This document shows, piece by piece, positions 15,843-23,645 of a DNA stretch of 64,000 nucleotides. The position numbers and the translations under genes are program-made. The notes below the pieces were generated by a model that made no database searches, was not told the DNA's origin, and worked only from the letters and a program-made list of their open reading frames with translations. Positions within the stretch are counted from its first letter, which is position 1; each line of letters starts with the position of its first letter. Source of the DNA: Aliitabrizicola sp041905595 (GTDB lineage Bacteria > Pseudomonadota > Alphaproteobacteria > Rhodobacterales > Rhodobacteraceae); the NCBI GenBank assembly GCA_041905595.1, contig JAYRKT010000002.1, forward strand, positions 129,709 to 193,708, read 5' to 3'.

Positions 15843-16744
15843 TGTGGAAGCCGGAAGGCTCGCTAACGTGGCGAGAAGCCTTCAGCGGCTTCCACCACAT
15901 CACAGAACAAGTGATAAACCGCCTGTATGGCACTTCGCATAACGTAGATGGGAAAATAATATTCACACACACCACAGAATACTATCTGGTCAAAGCTGGA
16001 GTATCGCAGAATTATGAAGAAGCTAGCCTAGCAATCTCGCTGATGGCGACATTCGTAATGGCTAACTTTCTTGATGAGTTTCCGCCTTTGGTCACGGACA
16101 TCAAAGGCAATGCACTTGAACTCGAATGGGTTTTCTTCACTCACAAGGATCAGCTTGAGCTGTGCTACTTTGACTGGCCGCTTAAGGAATCCGCACAGTT
16201 TATGCCGTTCTTTCGCTACTTTGATACAAATGGGTTTGGGTCGTCCGACCTCTACCAGCGATTCGCTTTCATCAATTACGAAACGGGTATGCTGCGAACC
16301 ACCAATGGAGCATCCAATTACTTGCGCTTTCAACTGGGATTCGATGAGGCCGGTGTAAAAGATGTGCTTCATGTCGCAGAAGAAGTTAAATGGTCTTTAG
16401 TATACTGGCCTGCCCCTTTTGACAACGAACGGCTGAGAGAGTTTCTTGCGATTCTCGAAGTTAATGACGACTTTACGCGCGTCTTGGATGATCTGCTTGG
16501 CGTTAGGAAAACAGCCGGCCAAGACGGCAATCAAGCCGGATCGAACCCGAAACGTGGCAGACCTGCCAACAAGACGCCTGATGCCCTGAGTGCACTTTTG
16601 GCCTGTTTTCCAGACGGCATCGATGGACAGTCCAGGAAAGAGGTATGGAAGTCCGTCGAGGCGCATACAGGAAAGACGTTCTCGGAAAGAACAGTGGCCC
16701 GTGCGATACAGGCCTTTCGCGCCGGCGGCCAAATTCCGCACTAG
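15839..16744 (+). CDS. Uncharacterised 301-residue protein with AT-hook-like and helix-turn-helix C-terminus
   Basis: Not recognised. The ATG at 15839 overlaps the integrase stop as ATGA, so the two are co-translated. Codon use is far more AT-rich than in the neighbours. Residues 1-225 form a mixed, aromatic-rich globular region (LELCYFDWPLKESAQFMPFF, WSLVYWPAPFDNERLREFL) with no signal peptide or membrane span. A hydrophilic linker (AGQDGNQAGSNPKRGRPANK) contains an RGRP AT-hook-like core. The last 55 residues (SRKEVWKSVEAHTGKTFSER then TVARAIQAF) look like a helix-turn-helix. This could be a DNA-binding sensor, recombination accessory or defence protein. It is not a known excisionase. Confidence 0.7.
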   Translation: MMWKPEGSLTWREAFSGFHHITEQVINRLYGTSHNVDGKIIFTHTTEYYLVKAGVSQNYEEASLAISLMATFVMANFLDEFPPLVTDIKGNALELEWVFFTHKDQLELCYFDWPLKESAQFMPFFRYFDTNGFGSSDLYQRFAFINYETGMLRTTNGASNYLRFQLGFDEAGVKDVLHVAEEVKWSLVYWPAPFDNERLREFLAILEVNDDFTRVLDDLLGVRKTAGQDGNQAGSNPKRGRPANKTPDALSALLACFPDGIDGQSRKEVWKSVEAHTGKTFSERTVARAIQAFRAGGQIPH

Positions 16745-16838
16745 AGTTTTGGCAATTTTGGCATTTTTGCCGTCCTTCCGAGCTTCGCCAAGAACTGGCA
16801 GGGTTCCTCTCGATGCAACTTAGCAAGAGGGTGATCCA

Positions 16839-17042
16839 GTGCCAAAGTGTACTGACAACTGTCGTCCCGCGTATGCGACCGATGCCGCGGTTGCCGCCCA
16901 TTTCGGGGTCAATCGTGCAACGATATGGGGATGGGTAAATCGCAACGGTTTCCCGGCGCCAGTAAAACTGTCGCCCCAAATCACCCGTTGGCGCTGGGCA
17001 GATGTGCAGGCCTGGGAAGCCGAGCAAACGCGCGCCGCCTAA
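16839..17042 (+). CDS. AlpA/helix-turn-helix regulator or excisionase-like protein
   Basis: A 67-residue protein made almost entirely of one winged helix-turn-helix: AAVAAHFGVNRATIWGWVNR followed by NGFPAPVKLSPQITRW and RWADVQAWEAEQ. This is the pattern of AlpA/MerR-type phage and satellite regulators, which activate excision or integrase expression. The Cys pair at residues 4 and 8 (MPKCTDNC) is unusual. It lies about 95 bases after the 301-residue gene and 110 before the replication block. Family assignment good; exact role inferred. Confidence 0.8.
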   Translation: MPKCTDNCRPAYATDAAVAAHFGVNRATIWGWVNRNGFPAPVKLSPQITRWRWADVQAWEAEQTRAA

Positions 17043-17152
17043 ACGATTCCGCCACCCCAACGGTTGGGGCGGCGGGCTTAATCGTTCAAGGCTATGCAAG
17101 ATGCCAAGATTATAGCCCCAAGCCGCCCTGCCCGCAATATTAGAGGCAGAGC

Positions 17153-17473
17153 ATGGACCAAGAGAAAAAGAAGCGCTGGGACCGGGCGACATATACGGTC
17201 AATGGCAGCGACGGTGAAACGCGCGAAATCACTCTCATGGGTCGCGACCGTTGGGCGCTTGAAATGCTGATGCAGGCAGGACCGCGCGGGATAACCGCAA
17301 TCGAGATGAACGGCCCGCGCCTTCACGCTTACATCTTCGATCTGCGGCACGAACACGGATTGGACATCGTGCGCGAAGATGAACCGCACGGCGGCGATTT
17401 TCCCGGCCATCATGGCCGATACTTCCTGGTTTCCAAAGTGGATCAGAAGCCCGCTCAGTCGGTGGCCGCATGA
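17153..17473 (+). CDS. Small winged-helix-like protein, first gene of the replication block
   Basis: A 106-residue hypothetical protein. A basic start (MDQEKKKRWDRATYTV) is followed by LTLMGRDRW-like sequence, then ALEMLMQAGPRGITAIEMNG and LHAYIFDLRHEHGLDIVRED, which reads as a winged helix-turn-helix (helix, GITAIE turn, recognition helix, wing). It ends with the DNA or nucleotide-interacting-looking HHGRYFLVSK. Its stop overlaps the primase start as ATGA, so it belongs to a coupled four-gene unit. Similar small proteins precede the primase in other alphaproteobacterial elements. Probably a DNA-binding accessory; no specific function can be stated. Confidence 0.75.
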   Translation: MDQEKKKRWDRATYTVNGSDGETREITLMGRDRWALEMLMQAGPRGITAIEMNGPRLHAYIFDLRHEHGLDIVREDEPHGGDFPGHHGRYFLVSKVDQKPAQSVAA

Positions 17474-18330
17474 GCGAAGCCCACAACCTCACACTCGCAC
17501 TGTCAGGCGACTGGCGCGGCAATCATGGCAGCGCCCCCTGTCCGGTGTGCCAGCCCGAGAGACGGCGCGACCAACGCGCACTTTCGATCCGGGACGACGG
17601 GGGACGACTTCTTACCTTCTGTCACAAAGGGGGATGCGACTTCCGGGCCATCACTCAGGCGGCGGGCATTCCGTCTGCGCCTGGCGCTATCGACCTACAG
17701 GCCGCACGGGAAGCCGACACACGCCGCACCGCCTATGAGGCGGAACAGCGCGCCAAGGCGCGGAAGCTCTGGGATGCCGGTGGCCCGATCAGCGGGACAA
17801 AGGGCGAGGCATATCTGCGGACGCGGGGCATTACCTGTGCGCTTCCCCCTTCGCTTCGATGGGTCGCGGACGCATTCCATGGCCCGAGCGGCAGGTGGCA
17901 TTCTGCGATGGTCGCGGACGTGTCCACGGGCGGGGTGCATCGGACATTCTTCGAGAGGTCGGGCGCACGGCTGACCGCAAACGCCAAGATGATGCAGGGG
18001 CCTTGTTCTGGGGGCGCTGTGGCGCTGTCACAGGCCCAAGGACCGCTTGTAGTGTGTGAGGGCATAGAGACCGGCCTAAGCATTCTAAGCGGCCTTCTGG
18101 GCGAGCCTGCGGAGGTGTGGGCCGCCCTTTCCACCTCTGGCATTCGCGCCCTCGCCTTGCCAGCCAAGCCCAGGCGGTTGATCATTGCCGCTGATGGTGA
18201 CCCTGCCGGGAACGAGGCGGCAAAGGCTCTGGGCGATCGAGCCTATTGTCTGGGGTGGGATGTGTTCCTTTGGCCTGCGCCAGACGGGCAGGATTGGAAT
18301 GATGTTCTGCAAGCAAAGGGAGCGGCATGA
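17470..18330 (+). CDS. Toprim-domain DNA primase-like protein
   Basis: A 286-residue protein with a primase architecture. An N-terminal zinc-binding region has two Cys pairs (APCPVCQPERRRDQ and TFCHKGGCDFRAI), a central linker follows with WDAGGPISGTKGEAYLRTRG near residue 105, and a C-terminal Toprim domain has VVCEGIETGLSILSGL (catalytic Glu) and LIIAADGDPAGNEAA (Asp-x-Asp). Such proteins start replication of plasmids, P4-like satellites and integrative elements. It is coupled to genes on both sides by ATGA overlaps. It lacks the long DnaG polymerase core, so it is a compact element-type primase. Confidence 0.88.
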   Translation: MSEAHNLTLALSGDWRGNHGSAPCPVCQPERRRDQRALSIRDDGGRLLTFCHKGGCDFRAITQAAGIPSAPGAIDLQAAREADTRRTAYEAEQRAKARKLWDAGGPISGTKGEAYLRTRGITCALPPSLRWVADAFHGPSGRWHSAMVADVSTGGVHRTFFERSGARLTANAKMMQGPCSGGAVALSQAQGPLVVCEGIETGLSILSGLLGEPAEVWAALSTSGIRALALPAKPRRLIIAADGDPAGNEAAKALGDRAYCLGWDVFLWPAPDGQDWNDVLQAKGAA

Positions 18331-19514
18331 CACAGGCCCGCCCGTTCCAATACAAGCCAGAAAGTGCCCCGGTTGATTTCCCCGCGTGGCGAGAACTCGA
18401 CCCAGCGGAAATCCCGCGCATCCGCTTCGTCTATGGCAGCATTTACGCGGCTGGCTACCTAACCGTGACCTTTGCCGCCCCCAAGACCGGCAAGAGCCTT
18501 CTGGGCCTGGCAGAGGGGATTGACGCGGCCACGGGCCGGGGCTTCCTGACCGGTAGGCCTGCCGAACCGCAGCGAGTCCTCTACTTCAATGCGGAGGACG
18601 ACCAAGACGTATTGAACGCGCGCACCATGGCAGCCCTGCAAGAACAGGGGATACCACAGCGCGAGATTGTGGATCGGTTCCATGCCGTTTCGGGGGTGTC
18701 CGAGGACAAGAGCCTTGTGCTGATCAAGGGCGAGAAGAACGAGATTCAGGAACCCGCATTCTCGTTCCTGACAGACTTCTTCCGCCGCAAGCAGATAACC
18801 CTGGCCGTTTTCGACCCACTGCAAGACCTGTCACAAAGCCCAGAGACAAATGAGGCTTTCCGGGCGCTGGGCGCGCGTATCCGCCGCCTCGCCAGCGAAA
18901 CGGGTGTGGCAATCGGGATTGTCCATCACACCCGCAAGCCGACCGCTGGCGCGCAGATCACCCTAGACGATGGCCGGGGCGGATCAGCTCTGCGCGGGGT
19001 GGCACGGTTCAACCGCCTTTTGGCTCCGATGACAGAGGCAGAGGGCGCGCAAGCAGGGGTCGATGACTTCCGCCGCTATTTCCGCATAGCAGAGGCTGAG
19101 AGCAACCTTGCCCCGCCTTCGTCCGACCGGAACCAATGGTTTGAAAAGACCGGCGTAGAAATCGGCAACGGGGGCGCTTACCCAACCCTGCGCAAATGGA
19201 CATGGCCGGAAGCCTTCACGGGCGTAACGGTCAACGATGCCTGCCGGGTAAGGGCGATGATTGCTGACCGCGCGGAACGTGATGACCCTGCCCGCGAGAA
19301 TGCACAAGCCAAGGACTGGGCGGGGCACATCGTTGCCGAGGTGATGTGCCTGGATTTGGGCAAGACCGCCGACAAAGCACGCGTGAAGGCGATGCTACGA
19401 AAATGGATCGAAACCGGCGTGCTGGCCGTGGAACGGATGAAACACGGAGACAAGAGCAAAGAAGCCTTGTTCGTGTTTGCCGGGCCAAACAACCCTGCGG
19501 AAGTGAGCGAATGA
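18327..19514 (+). CDS. RecA-fold ATPase/helicase of the RepA (AAA_25) type
   Basis: A 395-residue ATPase related to plasmid RSF1010 RepA helicase. Walker A is FAAPKTGKSLLGLA near residue 55, Walker B is TLAVFDPLQDLSQ near residue 167, and a His-motif (IGIVHHTRKP) is followed by the RGGSALRGVARFNRLL sensor region. It should form a hexameric helicase or strand-exchange-type motor working with the adjacent primase. The C-terminal 80 residues look like a winged helix (ADKARVKAMLRKWIETGVL). Overlaps the previous and next genes by four bases each. Confidence 0.88.
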   Translation: MTQARPFQYKPESAPVDFPAWRELDPAEIPRIRFVYGSIYAAGYLTVTFAAPKTGKSLLGLAEGIDAATGRGFLTGRPAEPQRVLYFNAEDDQDVLNARTMAALQEQGIPQREIVDRFHAVSGVSEDKSLVLIKGEKNEIQEPAFSFLTDFFRRKQITLAVFDPLQDLSQSPETNEAFRALGARIRRLASETGVAIGIVHHTRKPTAGAQITLDDGRGGSALRGVARFNRLLAPMTEAEGAQAGVDDFRRYFRIAEAESNLAPPSSDRNQWFEKTGVEIGNGGAYPTLRKWTWPEAFTGVTVNDACRVRAMIADRAERDDPARENAQAKDWAGHIVAEVMCLDLGKTADKARVKAMLRKWIETGVLAVERMKHGDKSKEALFVFAGPNNPAEVSE

Positions 19515-19741
19515 CCTCCCCCGCTTTCCCCCACCTTCCCCTACCTTTCCCTCACCTCTGGGTTTCCCCAGTAACGCCCCCCACCCCCACCTTTGTAAGG
19601 GGTGTGGGGGTGGTGGTGGGGGAAGTGTCCAGGCGTCAAGTTTCCCCCACCCTTGGCCTGCCGACTATGCGCGGAACGGAGGTGAGGAATGGACCTAAGT
19701 CGCATCGATCCTTGCACAAATCTAGGTGTTGGGCTGCTTAG
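19511..19741 (+). CDS. Small hypothetical protein coupled to the RepA-like ATPase
   Basis: A 76-residue reading frame whose ATG overlaps the ATPase stop (ATGA). The sequence is Pro-, Val- and Gly-rich (MTSPAFPHLPLPFPHLW), partly because the DNA here is a strongly asymmetric C-run/G-run tract. The ATGA overlap argues for translation; the low complexity argues against. No family recognised. Confidence 0.45.
   Translation: MTSPAFPHLPLPFPHLWVSPVTPPTPTFVRGVGVVVGEVSRRQVSPTLGLPTMRGTEVRNGPKSHRSLHKSRCWAA
19574..19623. other. C-run/G-run tract, imperfect inverted repeat
   Basis: A pyrimidine-rich half (runs of C broken by A) is followed within 10 bases by a purine-rich half (GGGG, GGGGG, GGGGG runs). 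The halves can pair imperfectly as a long hairpin, and the G runs could form a two-layer quadruplex. It lies just after the primase and ATPase genes, a usual place for an element's replication origin. Confidence 0.4.
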
Positions 19742-19850
19742 CAGATCGGACTCTAAGATTGCCCCAAGGGCGTCAGGACCAGGCAGCTCTGCAAACGGGG
19801 CATTCTCAATGGTTTAACCCGCCTATGGCTGCCGAACTACGGAGGCATTG

Positions 19851-20153
19851 ATGCCCGAACCTGAAATCAATGGAGTCGAAATCGAGGAGCACGCGGGCGG
19901 CGGCTTCACCGTCTACACCTATGGATTCTTCTTCGGACGCGGAAATATGCCGCACCGAAGAGCAAGGGCAAAGGCCATTTATGAAAACCTCGTTCGCAAC
20001 CGCTGGTGCTGCAACTGGTGCGGTGAACCGGTGCCGACCTTTCGCCGTGCAGATGCCCGATATTGCACCGTCTCGTGCCGGAAAAAGGCGGCTCGCCGGC
20101 GGAAGGGGTTAAATTCGAATTTCGATTACTATTCCATGAAGTACGTCAAATGA
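19851..20153 (+). CDS. Small zinc-ribbon protein of the island
   Basis: A 100-residue protein. The ATG at 19851 follows a strong GGAGG five bases upstream. Four Cys form a zinc-binding site: CNWCGEPVPTFRRADARYC then TVSCRKKAARRRKG, i.e. Cys-x2-Cys ... Cys-x3-Cys with a basic tail. This treble-clef-like fold is common in small phage and plasmid proteins and probably binds nucleic acid. The N-terminal half (INGVEIEEHAGGGFTVYTYG) is unassigned. Its stop overlaps the next gene's start as ATGA, so a two-gene unit is likely. Confidence 0.7.
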   Translation: MPEPEINGVEIEEHAGGGFTVYTYGFFFGRGNMPHRRARAKAIYENLVRNRWCCNWCGEPVPTFRRADARYCTVSCRKKAARRRKGLNSNFDYYSMKYVK

Positions 20154-20407
20154 CAGGCCGTGAGCTTGCTGCCATCCGCAAAGCTGCCGGGCTGTCACAG
20201 TCAGAACTGGCGAAACGCGCCGGCATTGGGCGTCATGCTGTCAGCTACTGGGAGTGCAAGGCTGATATCCCGCACAGATGGAGATGGCCTTGGGCAGTCG
20301 AGCAGATCGGCAAGGTGCTCACGCTGCCGGTTTATGCCGCGCCAAACGCGCCCGCGCGGGGATGGGTGATACGGTCGCGCTCGATAGGCTGCCGGATTGA
20401 ACCCTGA
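20150..20407 (+). CDS. XRE-family helix-turn-helix protein
   Basis: An 85-residue protein that starts MTGRELAAIRKAAGLSQSEL and contains a standard Cro/C1-type helix-turn-helix (LAKRAGIGRHAVSYWECKAD). The rest (WAVEQIGKVLTLPVYAAPN) is short and probably mediates dimer contacts. It is translationally coupled to the zinc-ribbon gene (ATGA). Likely a repressor or maintenance regulator of the island. Confidence 0.8.
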   Translation: MTGRELAAIRKAAGLSQSELAKRAGIGRHAVSYWECKADIPHRWRWPWAVEQIGKVLTLPVYAAPNAPARGWVIRSRSIGCRIEP

Positions 20408-20601
20408 GATTACCATAAGGTTCGGGGCGGGTGTCTTGGGGTGATAGCAGGGCGCCTCCCATCGAAAATCAATCCGGCGCATTTTGCGCGTTTTGAAACA
20501 AGCCCTCGGGACGCTCATGCAAGAAATGAGCCATGCGAAGACAACGTTTGTCGAAAGGGCTCGGAAATGGCCGAATTGTTCGCATGCAATGTCAACAGAC
20601 A
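20408..20601. other. Gap without a recognised gene between island backbone and cargo
   Basis: The 194 bases between the XRE gene and the sulfatase stop hold short open frames on both strands, but none with a ribosome site or recognisable motif. No insertion-sequence ends were seen. Confidence 0.4.
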
Positions 20602-22032
20602 TCAACTCGGGGGCACATATGGATCAGGCGTTCCAGGTGCTATTGGCGGAAAATCCTTCAGGCTTTGTTCAATACTGTTCACGATTGCCATTGCCGGGCC
20701 GGCATTCCAAGTGTTGCGGAGCGCGGTCTCGGGATACTCTTCCTTCGGATCAGTGATGAGATCGAAAGATTTAGGATTCCCAAGCCTGATTGACGGGCTC
20801 CACCAATCGCGCTGTTCGTCATAGAATACCAACTTCCAGTTCTTCCACTTCACGGCCTCCAGCCGATCCGTCACGAACACCGGGAAGCCGTCGCGGGCGG
20901 AATGCTCACTCTTCCCAAGGAAGAAAGCGCTCTCGTCGAGGCCATCAATCGGGCGGTCGGTCGGAATTTGCGCCCCTCCCCAATCCGCGAATGTCGAAAA
21001 TGTATCGACCTCGTGGACGATTTCATCACTCACGCCCCCGGCTGGAACTTGGCCCGGCCAGCGAAGAATGAAGGGCACGCGCAGCGAACCTTCCATATGG
21101 GTGAAGTAATAGCCTCGCCATGGTCCAGAGCTGCCCTGCCAAGGCCATGTCGCCTCGGGGCCGTTGTCACTGGTGAAGACCACGACCGTCTTGTCGCGGA
21201 TGCCGAGCTTGTCGACCGCATCGAGGAGCGATCCGACATTCGCATCCATCTCAGCCAGTGAATCCGGAAAGTCGCCGTGTCCAGTTTTGCCGGCGAAGGC
21301 AGGATTTGGAAGTGTCGGGAAATGCACCAGCGTGTAAGGTACGTAGGCATAGAATGGACGTTTCGCTTCGACGCTTTTGCTCATAAAGTCGATTGCTCTC
21401 CGGGTTATCTCGGCGTCGATCAGGGGTCGTTCCGCAAGGTCGTAGACTTTCAGCTCGTGGCTTGGCTCGCCTTTCTTTCCCTCCATTATGTGTTCCATCT
21501 CAACGCCTTCGGCGGTTGCTTGCGCCGAGGCAGGCCAGAAAGCTTCATCAGTGGTGCGTGGTATCCCGTACCATTCGTCAAACCCCTGGTCATTTGGGAG
21601 GCGCCCGTTCTCGCTACCCAGATGCCATTTGCCGAAGGCTCCGGTAGCATATCCGACGCTCGACAGAAGCTCGGCTATGGTAACTTCCCATTGGGTCAGC
21701 CCTTCAAGCCCCCCTCCAATTGGAACGGAATGCGTGCCTGACCGGATCGAGAAGCGCCCCGTCATGATGGCAGAGCGGCTTGGCGTGCATTGAGCTTCAA
21801 CATTGAAGTTTGTCAGCCGCAACCCTTCGGCGGCCAGCGCATCGATCCGGGGAGTAGGTGCGCCCCGTGTAATGCCGCCGCCATACACGCCCGGCTCGCC
21901 ATATCCGAGGTTGTCCATCAGAATGAACAGGATATTCGGTTTATCCGCCGGGCCTGCTTGTTGAGCTGCCACTGCCGAAGGACAAAGCAGCGACCCGACG
22001 AGAATTACGGGCCAGAGTGTCTTGAGCAGCAT
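20602..22032 (-). CDS. Exported arylsulfatase (sulfatase family)
   Basis: A 476-residue sulfatase. An N-terminal signal peptide (LLKTLWPVILVGSLLCPSAV) directs it to the periplasm. Family landmarks: NILFILMDNLGYGEPG (metal-binding Asp), the modification motif CTPSRSAIMTGR whose Cys becomes formylglycine, GKWHLGSENGRLPNDQGFD and VVFTSDNGPEATWPW (metal-binding Asp-Asn). It hydrolyses sulfate esters, substrate unknown. No formylglycine-generating enzyme is encoded in the window, so maturation must rely on a host gene. It lies 36 bases downstream of the outer-membrane channel gene, in the same direction, so they are probably one cargo operon. Confidence 0.93.
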   Translation of the reverse strand: MLLKTLWPVILVGSLLCPSAVAAQQAGPADKPNILFILMDNLGYGEPGVYGGGITRGAPTPRIDALAAEGLRLTNFNVEAQCTPSRSAIMTGRFSIRSGTHSVPIGGGLEGLTQWEVTIAELLSSVGYATGAFGKWHLGSENGRLPNDQGFDEWYGIPRTTDEAFWPASAQATAEGVEMEHIMEGKKGEPSHELKVYDLAERPLIDAEITRRAIDFMSKSVEAKRPFYAYVPYTLVHFPTLPNPAFAGKTGHGDFPDSLAEMDANVGSLLDAVDKLGIRDKTVVVFTSDNGPEATWPWQGSSGPWRGYYFTHMEGSLRVPFILRWPGQVPAGGVSDEIVHEVDTFSTFADWGGAQIPTDRPIDGLDESAFFLGKSEHSARDGFPVFVTDRLEAVKWKNWKLVFYDEQRDWWSPSIRLGNPKSFDLITDPKEEYPETALRNTWNAGPAMAIVNSIEQSLKDFPPIAPGTPDPYVPPS

Positions 22033-22068
22033 CGTTACCTCCTCTTAGGTTGCGGGGGCTGGACGGAA

Positions 22069-23055
22069 CTATGGGGCGTTCTTTGTGGAAGGTGAGAATG
22101 CGACTGTCAGCCAGATATTCCAGCCTTCTGGCCGATTTTGCGATCCGAATTCGTAGTATCCCTTGAGATTCAGGAGACCGTCAACGCCTTCGCTCGCCTT
22201 GAAGTTGAAGCCGACCTGCGGACCAATGCCATAGACACGGGACTTAAAATCTCCCAACACCGCGCCGGATCCGCTATCCCCCGTCAACTGCTGATAGACA
22301 TATCCGACGGCGCCGACGAAAACCTGATCGTTCAGGAATTGGGACGCCGCGAGATCCAGGTGGCTGTCGATACCACTCTGATAATCTGTATCGGTATTCT
22401 CAAAGTTGTAAGTTAGGCCACCGACAATGGAAAACTCATGGCCCTTATCGGGGTCAAAGTAGGTGTAGCCCACCCCCCAATCCGCGGCCGCGTGACCGAG
22501 GCCAAGATTTGCCAATCGATCAGGGTCATAGGCTCCGATCGGGATGTTTCCCGTAACATAGGTCATGTAGTTATTTTTCTGATCGTTCCACTTCAGCGTG
22601 AATTGAGGAAACAGATCGCCCAATCCCGTGATGCTGTCGCTCCGCGCCCCCGAAACGACCGAACCTAGAGGCCCAGATAGAGAACCTGTCACCGATCCGG
22701 TGTTGCGGCCGGCGATAGCCAACAGGCTTATCGATGCCTGGCCGCCCCATAATGGTTCTGAAAACGTGTACGTGGGTCCGAATGCCAACAGATCCCCGCG
22801 ACCGTTGATGCCGAGATCGATTTTTCCACCACGGGGAAATTGAATCTCACTGTCCGACGAGGCGGACGGATGCACATATACGGCTGCGAAGGACAAACCC
22901 GGTGTTGTCGGCACCGCCGCGAAACTGCCCTGCAGGCCTGGCAGCCAGAAGCTGAGGCCACCTTCGTCTGCGCGGGCTTCAGCTGCCCAACCCATCCCCG
23001 CTAGCGCTACAACGCTTAGTTTGGCGACGTTCCGCCAGCCCAGCCGAATCCGCAT
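22069..23055 (-). CDS. Outer-membrane channel of the phenol MetA/SphA type
   Basis: A 328-residue exported protein. The signal peptide is LSVVALAGMGWAAEARA, and the mature part is rich in alternating aromatic beta-strand segments (GDLLAFGPTYTFSEPLWGG, HEFSIVGGLTYNFENTDTDY, QVGFNFKASEGVDGLLNLKG). It ends with a beta-strand-like NIWLTVAFSP. This matches the MetA-pathway-of-phenol-degradation porin family (Pfam Phenol_MetA_deg). It is expected to form a barrel that lets hydrophobic or aromatic compounds cross the outer membrane. Its pairing with a sulfatase suggests uptake of a sulfated aromatic or lipid. Family good, substrate unknown. Confidence 0.85.
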   Translation of the reverse strand: MRIRLGWRNVAKLSVVALAGMGWAAEARADEGGLSFWLPGLQGSFAAVPTTPGLSFAAVYVHPSASSDSEIQFPRGGKIDLGINGRGDLLAFGPTYTFSEPLWGGQASISLLAIAGRNTGSVTGSLSGPLGSVVSGARSDSITGLGDLFPQFTLKWNDQKNNYMTYVTGNIPIGAYDPDRLANLGLGHAAADWGVGYTYFDPDKGHEFSIVGGLTYNFENTDTDYQSGIDSHLDLAASQFLNDQVFVGAVGYVYQQLTGDSGSGAVLGDFKSRVYGIGPQVGFNFKASEGVDGLLNLKGYYEFGSQNRPEGWNIWLTVAFSPSTKNAP

Positions 23056-23108
23056 TGGACACCCTCCGCTTCAAGGCTTTTCTACCACGACTGAAGCCCA
23101 CGCGGGCG

Positions 23109-23411
23109 CATCATTTGTATCGAGTGGGAGTGTCGGCGCCCGTGTAGCCCGGAAACTCTGGTGGACCAGTTCTGAATGCTGAAGGCCACGTTGTCGCGGT
23201 AGTTGTCTCGAAGCTGGACGCGAAGGTCGTGGCTGATGCAATCGGCGACATTCCGCAGAACGTGAACTTCGCCGTTCGTGGTGAAATAGCGAAGCTGTTT
23301 CTGTTCCAGAATAGCGTTCAGCCAACCGTGAGCACTTCGACTGAAGTGCTTTCGCCTGAGGTAATCGCTCAGAGTGCGTCAGCGTTCACAAGGTTCATTT
23401 CGTGCGAGTAA
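23109..23411 (+). pseudogene. Remnant of a trypsin-like (S1C) serine protease, C-terminal part
   Basis: One frame reads YRVGVSAPV, then an in-frame TAG at 23145, then PGNSGGPVLNAEGHVVAVVV and SKLDAKVVADAIGDIPQNVN, followed by FAVRGEIAKLFL and a tail ending CE at 23411. The GNSGGP catalytic-serine motif and the PQNVNFAVRG segment are hallmarks of secreted trypsin-like proteases. Relatives have Gln at the TAG position (APVQPGNSGG), so CAG or CAA became a stop. The N-terminal two thirds are missing. Dead gene fragment. Confidence 0.8.
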
Positions 23412-23645
23412 AGGCTGCGTCGATGATTTTGCAGCGGCAGTGAGGGAGAAACATCGAAGAGTGTGGGCCATTTGGCCCCGCTAGAATTCAGCCAACTCAC
23501 TCAATCAGGGTCGTCGTGTCCAGCTCTGATCTACACTTTCCACAGCAGCATATGCTCGATGTCGCGCCGAGGGATACCCTTGCTTCAAGTCGTGACGCTT
23601 GCTCCGACAACCAGTTTCGCCCTCCGGGGTTGTTGAACTTTAAGG

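Noticed and set aside
15839..16744. Calling the 301-residue protein an excisionase or abortive-infection protein
   Set aside because: No motif supports either; only the DNA-binding-like tail can be seen.
20441..20824. Open frames across the sulfatase 3' end that might mark a transposase
   Set aside because: No catalytic motif, no terminal inverted repeats and overlap with the well-supported sulfatase gene.
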